From Sinohyriopsis cumingii (Eukaryota; Mollusca; Bivalvia; Unionida; Unionidae), in the NCBI GenBank assembly GCA_028554795.2, contig CM068835.1, forward strand, positions 59,001,219 through 59,065,218: a stretch of 64,000 nt of DNA, given 5' to 3'. Both the position numbers and the translations under genes were made by a program. A model generated the notes under the pieces. The model was not told the DNA's origin. It searched no databases and worked only from the letters and a program-made list of their open reading frames with translations. Shown here piece by piece: positions 46,582 to 59,521 of this stretch; positions within the stretch are counted from its first letter, which is position 1, and every line of letters starts with the position of its first letter.

Positions 46582-48097
46582 TAATAATAATAATAATGAG
46601 GACTTTGTATAGCGCCTAATCTTTAGAAGCTCTAAGCGCTTTGCAACAATAGACAACATAAAAACATACACAATGATATGATTACAAAAACAAACACCAT
46701 GAAATTAGAAAACATAAAAAACATGCTGAGAATATTTAAGGTAGTTAACATTATTAAGTCATTAAGTTTGTTTTTGCAGTCAGAATAAGTAGTTTTGAGA
46801 GCACTCTTGAATGGGATCACTGCGTCTTTGTGTCTAAGTTCAGTGGGCAATTCATTCCATGTTGCTGGGCCCTGGTATGCAAAAGAATGCTGTCCATGTG
46901 ACTCTGTTTTCATATTGAGAATAATGAGTATATGATTGTCGGAAGAGGAGTGTAAGTATCTTGCTTGTGTGTACACATAGGTGAGGTCGGATAGGTATGT
47001 TGGACTAGAGTCTGTCAGTGAAACGTAGCACAGAGAACTAATGTTGTGTTTGATTCTGGATCGAATGGATAGCCAGTGTTGGGTACAGAGCAGCGGGGAG
47101 GTGTGCTCTGATTGTGGTACTCTAAGTATGATCCAAGCAGCTATGTTTTGAACTTTTTGAAGTCTCTGCAGTAGATATTAAGATGAACCAGACAGAATTG
47201 AGTTACCATAGTCCAGTCTTGAAAGTAGTAATGAACACACAAGTGTTTTAGTGGCATCAACTGAAAGATATCTGAGAATGGAGCTGATGCGTCTCAGCTC
47301 AAGATATGCAGCCTTGCATATGTTCATGACATGTTGGTGCAATGTGAGAGTACTGTCCAGAGTAACACCTAGGTTTTGTACTGATTGTGTGAATTTAATG
47401 TTGGTGTTGCTGATATTTATTGTGTGAGGTAAAGGATGTGAATGAAAAAGTCTTTGTGTTGTAATCAGAATGGCCTCAGTTTTATCATCATTCATCTGCA
47501 GCTTGTTACAAGTCATCCATGATTTCACATCAGAAATGCACATCTCTACACCTTGGATGGTAGCATCAACTTCAGTTGGGTGGCTAGATTTGTATATTTG
47601 GGTGTCATCAGTGTACAGTTGGTGAGACACTGGATGATGATCTATGACACTTGAGAGCAGCTGAGTGTATAGAGTGTAGAGAACAGGTCCAAGAACAGAC
47701 CCCTGTGCAACACCACAATATAGATCAACTGGGCTGGAGTGTAACCTATTTGCAGACACAATTTGTGTCCTGTGGCAAGGGCGATATGCAGATTGTACAT
47801 TGCTAAAAAGACTTTGAATTCAGACAAGATGCAAGCTGGGATTGAACAACCTTTTGTAAGATTTTTTTATATGAAATGGAGATTAGAAACCGGGCAGTAG
47901 TTCTTTAAATCCTTATGGTGTAGTGTTAGTTTCTTCAGCAGAGGTTTTACAATGGGAGTTTTGAAAAATGATGGAAATTATGCTGATGAGAGAGAGGTAT
48001 TAATAACATCAGTTAGTGAAGGCAATACTGGATCTAAGCACTCAAGCAGCAGTAATGTTGGAATTGGATCAAGTTCACATGACTTTGGTGCACTCTA
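46582..48097 (-). mobile_element. CR1/L2-type LINE, 5'-truncated, minus strand
   Basis: Same family as 5745-8229, in the opposite orientation, starting at the equivalent of 6543 there. On the minus strand it reads AQGSVLGPVLYTLYTQLLSS, HQLYTDDTQIYKSSHPTEVD (catalytic block, here YTDD), DVKSWMTCNKLQMNDDKTEA, HQHVMNICKAAYLELRRISS and FAYQGPATWNELPTELRHKD. The 3' end GGCGCTATACAAAGTCCTC leads into ATT repeats at 46582-46594. The central RT frame (47759-47178) is intact for 193 codons; frameshifts occur on both sides. Confidence 0.87.
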
Positions 48098-48537
48098 GGA
48101 TGATTACTTAAAAATGCATTTATTGGTGGTGAGAGACTAAATACATGACTTGATACTTGTGTTTAGCATTAATTGGAAAGCTGAAGATTAGTAATCTTTT
48201 GACATACATATCTTAATTGTACCATTTAATTTACAAAATTCAATGTAATTTGCATTGGTAAAATGTGTAGCACAAGAAAAGTCATTATGAATCAGAGATA
48301 AATCATATCTTTGTTTTGTCTGGAGCTTGACTAATTTATTGCACATTTCTGTACTCTATTTTGTTTTTAATCCAGGATTATTCACTGCATTCGGATGCAT
48401 TTCATGGTGAAAATTCACCAGCTGGATTTAAAAGTGGTGAATATTGCTAGCGATTGTTCTGCAAACCCTGTATGTCACAAGGAGTCAGTGTATTCAAGGA
48501 CTCATACAGTATTTACAAGTTCTCATTGACATTTCAG
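48098..48537. other. Unannotated stretch upstream of the DUF4806 gene
   Basis: AT-rich; no feature recognised. It should hold the upstream intron or promoter of the gene at 48538-51647 if that gene has further exons. Confidence 0.4.
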
Positions 48538-49096
48538 ATGAAAGTGAAGAACTGAAAAAAGATGAAAATCTCAAGTGGAAACCTTTCTGGTCAGCCATCT
48601 CATCCAAAACCTCCTGAAATGGAGAGTATTTTGCAGACTCCAAGATTTCCTCTTATCCTGCTGGTATGTTCTATTTAGTTTATCTGGTCTCTTTTTATTT
48701 TTTATCAATTGCTTTTATACCATGCCACAATTGGAAATTCTTTATCAAAAGTATGTATAAATTTCATCATTTTTCTGTCTGTTTAATAAGATGTGTTTAA
48801 GAGTACTTACTTACTCATGATGCTGTATATATGAGATTAGATGTTTTGTCAAAAAAGAATGCATTTTGATATATTGTATCACTGCTTTATATACAGTGGT
48901 CATTGCAACCAGTATGCATTTTGTTTACATGCCAAAAAATCCAGTCTGATTTCTTTGTTTCTTTTCTACTGCAATTAAGGAGTAGTGATAATCTTTATAC
49001 TCTTAGCTGCATCCAGAAGGACAACACCATCACCATCCCCATCCACTCTGGAGTGGAGAATATAAAGATTTCTCTCTGCCAGTTCCTCTGCAAGTA
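48538..49096 (+). CDS. Possible upstream exons of the DUF4806 gene
   Basis: Two candidate exons. 48538-48663 lies between ATTTCAG and GTATGT; its last 35 codons read SSGNLSGQPSHPKPPEMESI then PRFPLILL, but a TGA lies near its start in that frame. 49007-49096 lies between TCTTAG and GTAAGT, 30 codons, LHPEGQHHHHPHPLWSG then FSLPVPLQV, and joins the next exon in phase 0. The peptides belong to no family I know, so these calls rest on splice sites and phase only. Confidence 0.4.
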
Positions 49097-49956
49097 GTAA
49101 GTATTGAGGATGGAAAAAAAATGTACATTATAGAATAATGAAACAAATACTACAGGTGTTGACTTTTATATAATCTCTTATTTCATTTACAGCTCTCTAA
49201 ATACGAGTAGGTCAATTATACACTGTATTTATGAATTTAATTCTCATCTAAGGTAGTAGAACTGTTTTATGTTTGACAAAATGTTGGGTAATTTGTGGCC
49301 ATACACTAAAAACACATTTTGTAGCATTTAAAAATGCTTATGTTCAATGCACGTAAAACTCATTGGTTTGTTGTCACTTCAGTTGATAATAGTCTTGTCA
49401 TCTTGTAGACATTTTGAATGTTAGTGTTCAATGCTAAGGTCATATACATTGATTCAACATCAAAATTTGTTTGCAAAATGGAAGATTATGACATGAAAGC
49501 ACAAGCTCTTGTAGCTTAGATACTGTTATTTCAGAACATTGTGAGATGTTAATTAATTAAATTATAGGTCATAAAACATACTGTTCAAGACTTATTTGTG
49601 CAAATAAACAATGAATTGTTTTTCATTGATGTGTCGACTGTTCATCATTCCATTGGTTTTTTTTATTTTTCTTTCTGATGTATACCATTGTCTTGTGTAA
49701 GTCAGACGCCTAAACCATCTACATTGAATGCAGACTTTACAGACACCAGCAGTGAAACAACATATCCAGGGAATAAAAAAATAAAGGATTATGGGAAAAG
49801 TTTTCATATAAACTGTACAAAAACCATGTATTTCATTCCATAAATATATTTCATTGTTAAACCCATGTTCACTGTACAGATCTTTTTAAGGAGTTTATAA
49901 TAATGATCTTGATCTTTCAAAACTAATTTCATCACAAATCTGTTACAGATTTCCAG

Positions 49957-51578
49957 TTCAATGTACTTATGAAACTGGACACAAATATTGAGAATTTGTT
50001 GGAGCAGCTGGCCCTCCAAGTTCATACACAAGGCCCAGACACAGAATATAGAGAAGAAATTCTTGCAATGCCATGTGATTCAGTGGAGGAACTAGAGGGC
50101 CTTTGCCAGAGGTTGGAGGAGAATCCCAAACTCTCCAAGAAGATGGTAAATTGGGGCTTTATTTTCTATTTAAAAAAACTGTTATAACCTTTATTTGCTG
50201 TTGTGAACCTCAATATGCATTATGCAAGTTCTGCAGTGCCTGTATAATTATTTTTGGGGGTGGGGTGAACATGTAGTGGTCGGCTGTTTTGTCTTACGGA
50301 TGTAGGCCAAAACATGTTTAGAGATGAACATGTAACAGGTATTTTACTACATATACACTATTACATATTATGTGGCTACTTTAATTCAATCCTTGAGTGA
50401 ATGTCATTTATGAAGTTAATAGATTCACGGTGGTTAATTTGGTTTATAATTGCTATTAGTACATTGTGTTGCATAGTTAATGTTATCAAATTTTTTTCAA
50501 GTTAGAGAAATTAAATTTGCTTGCAAAACCATGGCAAAAAATAACTATATACAAGCATATTTTGTCACATCGATCATGAAATACTACTACTAATAATAAT
50601 ATCAAAATCAAAAAATAGTAATATTATTATTATTATTATTTTCAGATATGCTACTTGAGCTCCCTTGGCAGGTTTACAATTGGGGATAGTGTCTGCAGGA
50701 TGATGAAAAAGCTTAAAACAAAAAGACTGGCCAGAGTATAGTCCAAAGGGACGTAAAGGGAAAAGAGCATTTCAAGAGCTTGTGATATGTCAGGTTTTGA
50801 TAAGTAAGTATGGCTTGATTTAAATTGTGTTTTTCATGTGACTTGCCAGAGATTTTTAAATGAATTGATAAAGTAACTTGAGACCACATTTCAAAGTACA
50901 TGTTTTAAAAATATTCCATTGATTATTGCTGGCATTTAGAAAAATGCAATGCATCCTTTGTTGTGAAACTTTTTTAAAACATTGTATTACTCTTGCAGAA
51001 GCCTGCTTGAAAACTAATGGCAAAGCAAAGGCAAATGGAATGGAAGAGACCATATCAGAGACCCTCAAATATGCACCCAACCAACGCAGAATGATAAAAA
51101 ACAAGGTAATCCAAATGACTCTTATTTCATCAATATTGGATTCAGTTTCGTCTTTTAAAGCATAGTATTTGCAAAGCGGATGCATTTCTAAACTGATAAC
51201 AAAATCAGCTTATCCTATTGCCCAGGACTATCAAAGCTAGAGTCCAGCTAACTACAGTATGCATATATCTTGTCTGATCGGACAAGTGCCTCCATTTGGA
51301 ATTTTTATTCACATGAAATATTTGGATGAAATAAATTCATCTTTGTGCAAATTGATTGCACCATCCACTTGCCAGAAATGATAAGTAAGTGCAAAGTTAT
51401 CTTGTATCATGGCTTAACGATAGTAAGGGAAGCACAAGTGCAGTGAAGAAAATTTCATACATTTTTATAATGCTGATTAACATGACTTCTGCATATGTAA
51501 CTAGTGCTGAGATGATATGACTTTATTTAAGCATTACAATTTTGTTTTAATTTGCAGGTGCCTGAGCAGAAGAAGTAA
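49957..51578 (+). pseudogene. DUF4806-domain gene, 3' exons, one frameshift
   Basis: Exons: 49957-50145 (63 codons, FNVLMKLDTNIENLLEQLAL ... EELEGLCQRLEENPKLSKKM), 50646-50803, 50999-51105 and 51558-51578, all with GT-AG borders; the last ends VPEQKK and TAA. The second exon reads YLSSLGRFTIGDSVCRMM then KKLKTKRLAR, and in a shifted frame YSPKGRKGKRAFQELVICQV. Together these follow the DUF4806 pattern (EEL..LE..L......K..V.YLS.LGG....D...R....L.T..LA..Y...GRKGK.AF..L.....I). The exon is 158 nt, but a clean join needs 157 or 160, and the family expects one more Tyr/Val codon near 50742, so two bases seem to be lost there. Everything else is intact: a very young pseudogene or a sequence error. 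Function of the domain is unknown. Confidence 0.75.
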
Positions 51579-51641
51579 TAGATAAACTTTACAGTGGAGT
51601 TGGAGACTGATTCTGATTCATAATCTTAATTAAATCTAGAA

Positions 51642-51647
51642 AATAAA
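51642..51647 (+). promoter_or_regulatory. Polyadenylation signal of the DUF4806 gene
   Basis: AATAAA 63 bases after the stop codon, with GT-rich sequence (TCTGTTGTATTGTTT) downstream. Confidence 0.7.
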
Positions 51648-51659
51648 CATTAAAGTCAT

Positions 51660-52289
51660 ATTAAAATATCTGTTGTATTGTTTCCTTCTTTCATTTTTCT
51701 CTTAAAAACAAATGTCTGAACCTTTAGTCTGTAAATTCAGTGGATTCCTTATCAGCCCATCTACTTTTACTTTACACCATGCTACTTTAAAAAAAAAATG
51801 AATTATCTTCATTGGGGAAGGTCCCCCCAACCCCCCACCCTACTTTGTCAACTTACCTGCTACATTTAAATCTAATGGAAGGCCCTGCTGTAAAGCCTGT
51901 TAGTAAAACTACCCAACAAGAGGATTTCATACATTTGCAACTCCTAGGTGGATGGTAATGTTTTCATTTTTGTAATGTAGATTTGGACATTCTTGCCACC
52001 AGTATGGAATATGTGTTTCAGAAACACAAGCAGCTTTCATCAGATTTGCATATAGGTTTTATATGTTGTGAGTATGTTGTAGGAAGTTTTTTTAAATAAC
52101 ATCATATGATATGATGCCAGTGGAAATGGCAGAAAAGTGTCTGTATTGTTCACCAACTACACCTTGTTCTTACAAAATGTGGCTGTTACACATTCCCATG
52201 ATGATGTCACTGACAGCCATCAGTGAGGAATGCCCCAACAAGCATAATACAAATTGCTTCCATTGTAATTGTTACAATTCCATTCTGAC
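51660..52289. other. Unannotated intronic stretch
   Basis: No feature recognised other than a short poly-A and C-rich patch near 51790-51840. Confidence 0.45.
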
Positions 52290-52515
52290 CACTCCGGTGT
52301 CCTAGTGGTTAGAGCGTCCGCCTCAGAAGCGGGAGGTCATGGGTTCAAACCCCAGCCAAGTCATACCAAAGACTTACAAAAATGGTATTAACAGCTACCT
52401 CGCTAGACGCTCAGCATTAAGAGGTTAGTGTTAGGACTGATCGGCCTGGTGTCAGGATAATGTGACTGGGTGCAACATCATACTACATGTTTGCAGCATG
52501 ATGCCCCAGTGCTAT
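52290..52515 (+). repeat. tRNA-derived SINE, copy 3
   Basis: The best-preserved copy: box A-like GTGTCCTAGTGGTTAGAGC, box B GGGTTCAAACCCC, body ACAAAAATGGTATTAACAGC, CAGCATTAAGAGGTTAGTG, GGCCTGGTGTCAGGATAATG and TGACTGGGTG. Same family as 1741-1972 and 13478-13660. Confidence 0.87.
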
Positions 52516-52829
52516 ACATCACTATAAACTGCCACACTGCAGACATCGTAGCAATATGACTGAAAAATTATTCAAGCTATGTTAAAAATCCAATCACACA
52601 CACACAATTCCATTCTACGATCCAGAACCAACACTAATTCCATACTACAGTTCTTGCATTTCAATCCAATTTTGCTTTTGAAATGTAGTGCCACTCAATT
52701 CATAATGAACCCATTCATTTCAAACACTCGCAAATACATATTATTCCTGTCTACAACTGAAAAATATCTATATAAAAAAAACGCGTAACTGTGTTTTATG
52801 CAAGGGCATGGAGATGCACAAAAACTTGC

Positions 52830-52970
52830 ACCTGAAGCTTGAATAAATCCCCGACTGTGGATAAGACTTTACCCATTGATTACCCCAGCTTGGGGATAAA
52901 TTCCGACCGTGGCGATTTATTATATATCCTATGACTGCTCCAGCTTGAGGGCAAAATCCAAGCACATCCC
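52830..52970. repeat. Short minisatellite (~50-bp unit, 2-3 copies)
   Basis: AGCTTGAATAAATCCCCGAC, AGCTTGGGGATAAATTCCGAC and AGCTTGAGGGCAAAATCC recur at roughly 55-70 bp spacing with TGTGGATAA / CGTGGCGAT after the first two. Confidence 0.55.
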
Positions 52971-53929
52971 TAAAAAGATAACAAGTATAGTGGCTCTTTA
53001 CCTTCTGTAAATGCCACTTGAGCTTCCTGATGCTGTTGTATCTGCCATTTGACGGAATCACGAATGTGGATATATTTCTTAATTGCCTCTAGTTGTTGAG
53101 TTAGTTTAGCTGTATGAAATTCCTTTGTGCAGACTCACTCATTATTAATATTACAACAGTGATTTAATTACACATTACCTGTCAGCACACCGATGATAAG
53201 TCAGTTATTTTATAACACCCCAACAAGCTTGCCCCTTGCACCCCCCCCCCTTTTTTTTCATTTGGGCACCTGTGGACATGAATCTGCAAGGCTCAAATTG
53301 TCATTTTTAATATAAGATCTCAACATTTTTAAGGCCTTAATTTTAAAGACATCCTTAAAACCCCCAAAAGGTTATCAACTGGATCACCAGCCTTTGTTTA
53401 GAGTAACAGCAAGTATATATATATATTTAGGTCTAAGGAAACACAATAAAAATGTTTGATTTAACAATGACATATTTGCCTCAGGTCTGTGATCCTGAAG
53501 TGAATATTAACTGTCCATTTATTTTCTTGGCTTTTCTTTACTAGGAAATTGATTATAGAGATTTCTGCGATGGTGAAGGCAATGTAAAAATTGGTTACTA
53601 TAACATACTTTTTACGCCATGTTTGAAAAAATAAATCCAATGGAAAGGTTATAGTCTGAAAATCTTCATTAAATTAAGTTAATATAGGGGAAAAAACTTT
53701 AAGAGTTCATAAATATTTTTCAGTGCTGAATAAAGATATAACATAACACTTTCTGCTGTGATTTTAATAGTTTCTGAGAGCATGAAAAATTTCTAGAACT
53801 ATAATGTATAAATGTTTTCAAAAGATTATATTAATATGAGGAAAAATCTTTTATGAAATAAACCGACAAGATCTTGTATGAATTCATGTTATCTTTAAAT
53901 ATGATATTTGTGTGAAAATATCTGGAAGA

Positions 53930-54430
53930 AAAAACAAGATGGTGCCACTCACACATACAATGTGGTTGCCACAGTAGCCATATTAAGAAACTTTTTATCG
54001 CTACTTCTGAATGGATAATTGTGTCAGCGTGTCAACATGTGTACAAAATACTTATGTTGATGTCTAGCAGGTCCTGAATGAGAATTATGGTGCTGTACAG
54101 GCATCCTATAAGGCCACCAATGTGGCCATCCTGAAAATCTTGTTATAACTACTTCTCCTGAATGAATCGTCATATCAGTGAAAGACTTCTTATGTCTAGT
54201 TGGACGTAAATGAAAATAGTGCCAATCTAACCTCCAATATGGCTGTTTTAATGGGCATCTGGAAAACCCCTTCCTTGCTACTTCTCCTAGATGGCTGGTC
54301 ATTTTGACATTGTGCTTTCACTAGATGACCTATTTGATGTCTGGTTGGCCGTAAATGGAACTATGCATATGGTTTAGATGTCTAGTTGGTCCTAAATGTG
54401 GTTTTTGCTGCTCATAAACTTCTAATGGTA
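53930..54430 (+). repeat. ~135-bp tandem repeat (about 3.5 units)
   Basis: TGTCTAGCAGGTCCTGAATG (54061), TGTCTAGTTGGACGTAAATG (54193) and TGTCTGGTTGGCCGTAAATG (54338) mark successive units, each also with a CCAATATGGC or AATGTGGCCAT block and CTACTTCTCCTGAATG. A partial last unit starts at 54379. Units are well diverged. Confidence 0.75.
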
Positions 54431-56500
54431 TTATAGTTGGTTCCTTAATGAAACTGCTGTACAAAATTAAAAGGCCTTCTGACTTTCTATCAAGTTGGAT
54501 ACAATTATCTTTACCAGCTAGGATTTCTTGATCCTCTTTTTTATACATCAACCCTTCGCATATGTAGTTAGCTAAAACAGTATTTTGAACAATTAATTGC
54601 CCTCTTGCAAATAAAATCCCAACTGCATGCTTTTACCAGTGTGAGAGCTCCTTATATAAGTAGCTAAGTATTCAGTAACTGAATTTCCACATCCACATGC
54701 ATCAACTCAGAATTAAAAGTTGCAAAACATATACAAATTTGAAAATCTTGAGACGTGTCACTTTGCATGGTGGGTGTTATGATTTAAATGCAACAAGGAA
54801 ATTGAATTAGGGTTAATTTCTTTAAGCTGTATTCAATCATGGGGCCCTGGATTATAGAATGGTCTAGGCATACACATCACTAATCAACTCTATCTAGTCC
54901 AACCAATGTGTGTATATGGGAAAGCTTGCCAGTAGCGTTATGTGTGTTGATTTCTTCCAATAAATATGTTGGCTGCCACGTAAAGTCTATGATGTCCTGA
55001 AAAATGGTGTTAAGCTCCATACAAGCAAGCTAAACAATCAATGATATAATGGAACAGTAGACACCATTTTAGCTAAATATGCCAAGAATTGATTTAGAGA
55101 CTCGGTTAGGGATGATGACTTAAAATTGGCAAGGGATTAAAAAGATAAAAGAAATGACCTTTCATGGCACTGTAATATAACAAATGAGGAAAAACAAAAG
55201 TTTATTGCATTTGAACCTTTTGTTTTTTCACAGTTTCAATTTAAGTCATAAGGCCCCTTATTTTGCCTTACCAAACATATAGCAAGTTATTACCTCAAAC
55301 CCTAGCACTAATAATGCCTCACAAGTAAGCAGTCTTTTATGAAGTCTCAGGTCTGAGTATATGTCTAGCAATACTTATGTCCAGTTTGTTTATAAAATTC
55401 TTTCTCACATGGTACAGTTTTCAGAGAGACACGATAAATTCAACAAGTGTGGTAATGAAGGGACAGGCATTCTTTATTTATGCACACATCCCAAAGGGAC
55501 ATTGCTATGTTTGAATCAACACTGAACTGAAGAATGGAGCATCAGTTGCATCAATTAAAATATTGTGGCCCACACAAAATACTGCAAGGACTATAATCAA
55601 TTTATGAGTGCAATGGGCATGAATTACTGTAGCAGACTGGAGGAAGTAATCCGAATTTATTAATATCTTGAAGCTAAATATAGTAAAGTTTTCATCTATA
55701 ATCTGTGGAATCGTTTTTGCACACAGTTTGCAGGATTTGTCTTTGGGTCATCGTTTTTCTTTTTCTTCATCTTTCTAGCTTATGGTATCTTGATAAGTCT
55801 TATGGTGCCGTGCAACTGCACTTGATGATTACCACAGCCAGTGACATTGTATCAAATCTTCTGGGATCAGATGATTCAATGCAAATTCCACATAACCTAT
55901 CACCATCCTCATGTTTGCCATCTGACTTACTAAGTTATTTTGCCTAAATAATAATAAAAACAATCTGGTCTGATGTATTGATAGCGTTCTGAATGACCAT
56001 AATATATTCTCTGTATCTACCCTAGAAAATCCTGAGTGGATCGCTGTTTGGTTTTAATAAACCAAAGTAATCCAATGAAAGGCATTTTACAGACACAAGT
56101 GTCTATTTCCTGTATGCAGTGATTAAATGATAGTATTATGTCTTTATTTTTTTAAAACTGATGATACATATGATCACCTTCAATGTGCAATATTAGTTAT
56201 GTTAATTAACGAGTGGGCAATATTTGAATTTCAAAGATAAAAGTGTATGCCATGATCACTTTAGTAGGATGATTTGTCAAGTGAGGTTATCTTTTCTGTT
56301 TGAATAAATATTGTTAACTAAACTATTTTCCCAAGTTATGACATAAGAATGATTCAAAGAAAGAAAATTCATTAAATTGAACATATAAAATGTAATACTG
56401 CAACAGAGTCTAGATGAACTATTTCTTCAGAGACACAATCCAGACTCTGTGGCAGCAAAATTATCAAATAGGACACAACTAAGAGACAATCACATTTTCA
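54431..56500. other. Unannotated intronic stretch
   Basis: AT-rich. A weak open frame at 55705-55947 has no recognisable domain. Nothing else supported. Confidence 0.45.
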
Positions 56501-56501
56501 G

Positions 56502-56622
56502 TCACAATGGTTTGACAATTATCAATGGCTTGAATTCATTGACTGTGAAGGCAAAGTGATTTGCAGTTACTGCAAAAAAAGTTCCCAAACTGTCACAGAT
56601 TTTAAATTCTACCAGTGGACTT
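56502..56622 (+). pseudogene. TTF-type zinc-finger exon (hAT transposase- or KIAA1586-like)
   Basis: Between CATTTTCAG and GTAAGT lies a frame reading QWFDNYQWLEFIDCEGKVIC then SYCKKSSQTVTDFKFYQWT. The pattern WF..Y.WL......G...C.YC is that of the TTF zinc finger at the start of hAT-type transposases and domesticated relatives. No further domain was found downstream, so this is a lone exon or relic. Confidence 0.4.
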
Positions 56623-57104
56623 GTAAGTGTAACTGACAAATTCAGGATTTAATCAAGCAAGTCTCATGATAGTATTATACCTAATAAAGCAAAATGTAGC
56701 ACAGTATATTCATGACACTTAGGCCAGCATGTACAAAATATTCCTCAAGTTACAGTTGCTAGCACTCCACTAAGAAATGTCATTTTATAATAAATAAAAA
56801 TGTAATGGAAAAAAAAATCGATAAAGTGATTGCACTCTTTAACATAGCCTACTACCTAACTCAATAATGAAAATGATTTGGTTCATTATATCTTTGTGTT
56901 TTATGGAATAAATGCATACATCTGATTGAATTTTAGGCAAGAGACTGAACTTTTGGATTAAGTTAAAATGTATGTGGAACAAATGCATTTTCTAAAACTA
57001 CTTGTATCAGTGTGCATTGTGACTTTTCTTTAAGATAACTCGAAATGGTACTGGGTATATATCATTTTCTTCAACTGCACACTGTTGTCTTCCATTTGAT
57101 TTGA

Positions 57105-57300
57105 TGACTTACAGCTATACTGTCTACACAGTAGGCCTCAGTATCAGGAAAAATTCTGTATACTTCAGTTACAGCTGAAATAAGTTTTGCATTAGTACCT
57201 GAATCAGACAAAAAAGGTTGTGTTCTGGTGTGTGAATAGAAATGGCTAAAAGTAATATAGACAAAAGCCATAAGAGTACACAAGTTACATATGAAAACCA
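57105..57300 (-). other. Unrecognised possible exon
   Basis: Minus-strand frame with PFLSDSGTNAKLISAVTEVY and RIFPDTEAYCVDSIA ending at GTAAGT, and an upstream TACTTTTAG. Protein-like composition but no family recognised. Confidence 0.25.
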
Positions 57301-57689
57301 CCAATTCACTTGCATGTGTGGCATACAAGTTCAAAGATTTGCTTCATGTTTATTTGTGTACACACATTGTTCAACTCCTAAGATATTTTAAGAGCTATTT
57401 CTCTATTGTATGCATAATTCATTTACAAATGTGATTAGTGGGCCACACCGAAGGCCATACTATTAGTTCACTTGGCAATATGGTAACGTCAGCTGAAAAG
57501 CATAATCATCCATTAAAAGAGCATTATGATATGAACATTAGGCATTTAGAACATATAGATTTTTCTTTTCCAAATGGAGTCCAAGTAATTATTGCCCAAT
57601 CCAGGTATAATTTTGTACACAAGTAAAGAACAAAATAAGATAAATCTTCATTTATTTGCAATTGACAATACACTTCTTAATGAATATAC

Positions 57690-57805
57690 ACTTTTACATT
57701 TATTTTGTATCACTTGAATAAACAATATTTCTTTCAGTTCATTTTAAACTTTTATTTTATATCACTTGAGTAAACAATATCTCTTTCGTTTCATTTAACA
57801 CTTAG
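57690..57805. repeat. Tandem duplication, ~60-bp unit
   Basis: CACTTGAATAAACAATATTT and CACTTGAGTAAACAATATCT, each followed by TTTC.TTTCATTT, show two adjacent diverged copies. Confidence 0.6.
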
Positions 57806-58143
57806 AAACAGGTTCTTCAAGTTACAATAATCAACTCTGGAAACAATAAACAAACTGGAACTTTTGACCTAATTATATTACATTTACTAGGGTTAAAACA
57901 ATAAATTCCTTAACATAATAAATTAACAGTTCCAGTTAATCAAACACAAAATCATCTTTTATACAGGGTGTGAACTGTTAATATTTACAGGATAAAGCTT
58001 ATAGTTTCCAAATTGATTGAAGCTTACATGTTGCAGTTGCTGGCACATATCTATTTCCAGCATGGTTTGCATACATTCCACCTTTAATAATTTTGTTACT
58101 TCCCTACCCCACCCCATTCAGTAACAAGTATCAAAAATCAGGC

Positions 58144-58338
58144 TCATTCTAAGGCAAAGTCTGTAACTTGTGTACCACAGTCATCAGAGTGACAAAGATG
58201 CAAAACTTTATGATGCCTGTCAAAGGAAGAAAACAGTTTGTTGTTTACCCAAGTTTTGAACCAGTTAACTTGAATTCTCAGACCATCAATTGCTACAGCC
58301 CCACTAATTACAATTGTTAGGGAATAATGAGAACTCAC
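58144..58338 (-). other. Unrecognised open frame
   Basis: Minus-strand frame of up to 64 codons: GAVAIDGLRIQVNWFKTWVN, SSFDRHHKVLHLCHSDDCG, QVTDFALE, then TGA. The C/H content and composition look like real protein, perhaps part of a decayed transposon; no family recognised. Confidence 0.3.
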
Positions 58339-59089
58339 CTTCAGTTATCTGTGTATATATATAATTTTAATAACCAAGAATACCGGATGTCTGGGAACAT
58401 TATAGCATTCAATGGTAACGTCAGAACTGAGATGAGAGAATTAAACAAGCATAGTACATGACATAATATATCCATAAACTATTGACTGGGAAAAATACTA
58501 CAGAACACCATTTCTGCTGGCAGTAAGATGTTGAACCTATATGTCATAAATATCAGGTTGGACATCTAGGACCAGTAATATTCATAATGGGCAGTACCCA
58601 CCCCCCACCCCCCAAGTGAGAAGGGCCTGATTTGTAATCTAAGCCACCCAACCTATCACAGCCTTTATAGTACTTGAAACAAATATTGAGTAATAGTAAA
58701 ACAAACTCTGAAAGTTATTAAAACCAATTTGTTATATTTCCATAACTCTGCATAGTTAACTGTGCAAGCAGACTTAAACATATCAGTGTATGACAGTTAA
58801 ATCGAGCTATAGCATCGATTAACAGAAGCTACGAATTCATCAACAAGCAGTGAACAATCATCTTCACAATAAATGTCAAACATTAGCATCCATAAGCTGT
58901 CAAGACAAGTTGTTACACTAGATATATAATCATCCATTTATTTCAAACAAGCTGTGAAAAACGAACCTCACGTCCGCTATATGTACGCTGGCCATTGCAA
59001 AGGATGCTTTAATAGATTAATGTTTATCGTCGTGTCTTGACAACCATTTTGCGCGCGCACACCGGAAAGTCATGCTATATATTTGTTAC

Positions 59090-59429
59090 TTGTGAACGTA
59101 TTCGTGGGCAGTACCCTATATATTGTTCCCGGGGCCGTATTCGCGGGCAGAATGCTATATGTTTGTTCTTCGTGAACGTATTTTTGGGCAGTTACTTTGT
59201 CATCTTCAACCTAAAGGTCAAAACTGCCCATGAAATTTATATATCTGCCCACGAACCGAAAACATGAATAGGACTATAACATAAGTGTATATACTTATTT
59301 TCAACATATACATAATTACTATGTAAGAAATACAACCTATGTATATGTATTTTGATTTGAAATGTAAACTATATCATGTCCTTCCCGTAAACCCACTTTC
59401 GGGATGACTGCCCACAACGCACCTAAAAC

Positions 59430-59430
<1 letters not shown>
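59090..59430. repeat. GTGGGCAG-motif element, locus 2
   Basis: CGTATTCGTGGGCAG, CGTATTCGCGGGCAG and CGTATTTTTGGGCAG (59096-59200) are followed by inverted AACTGCCCATGAA and TCTGCCCACGAACC, and by GACTGCCCACAACGCACCT next to (TA)n. The last motif is the complement of AGGTGSGTYGTGGGCAG seen beside (TA)n at 9858. Confidence 0.5.

Positions 59431-59432
<2 letters not shown>

Positions 59433-59521
<89 letters not shown>
59433..59521. repeat. (TA)n(TG)n compound microsatellite
   Basis: About 35 TA units (59433-59502) run directly into about nine TG units (to 59521). Confidence 0.95.
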
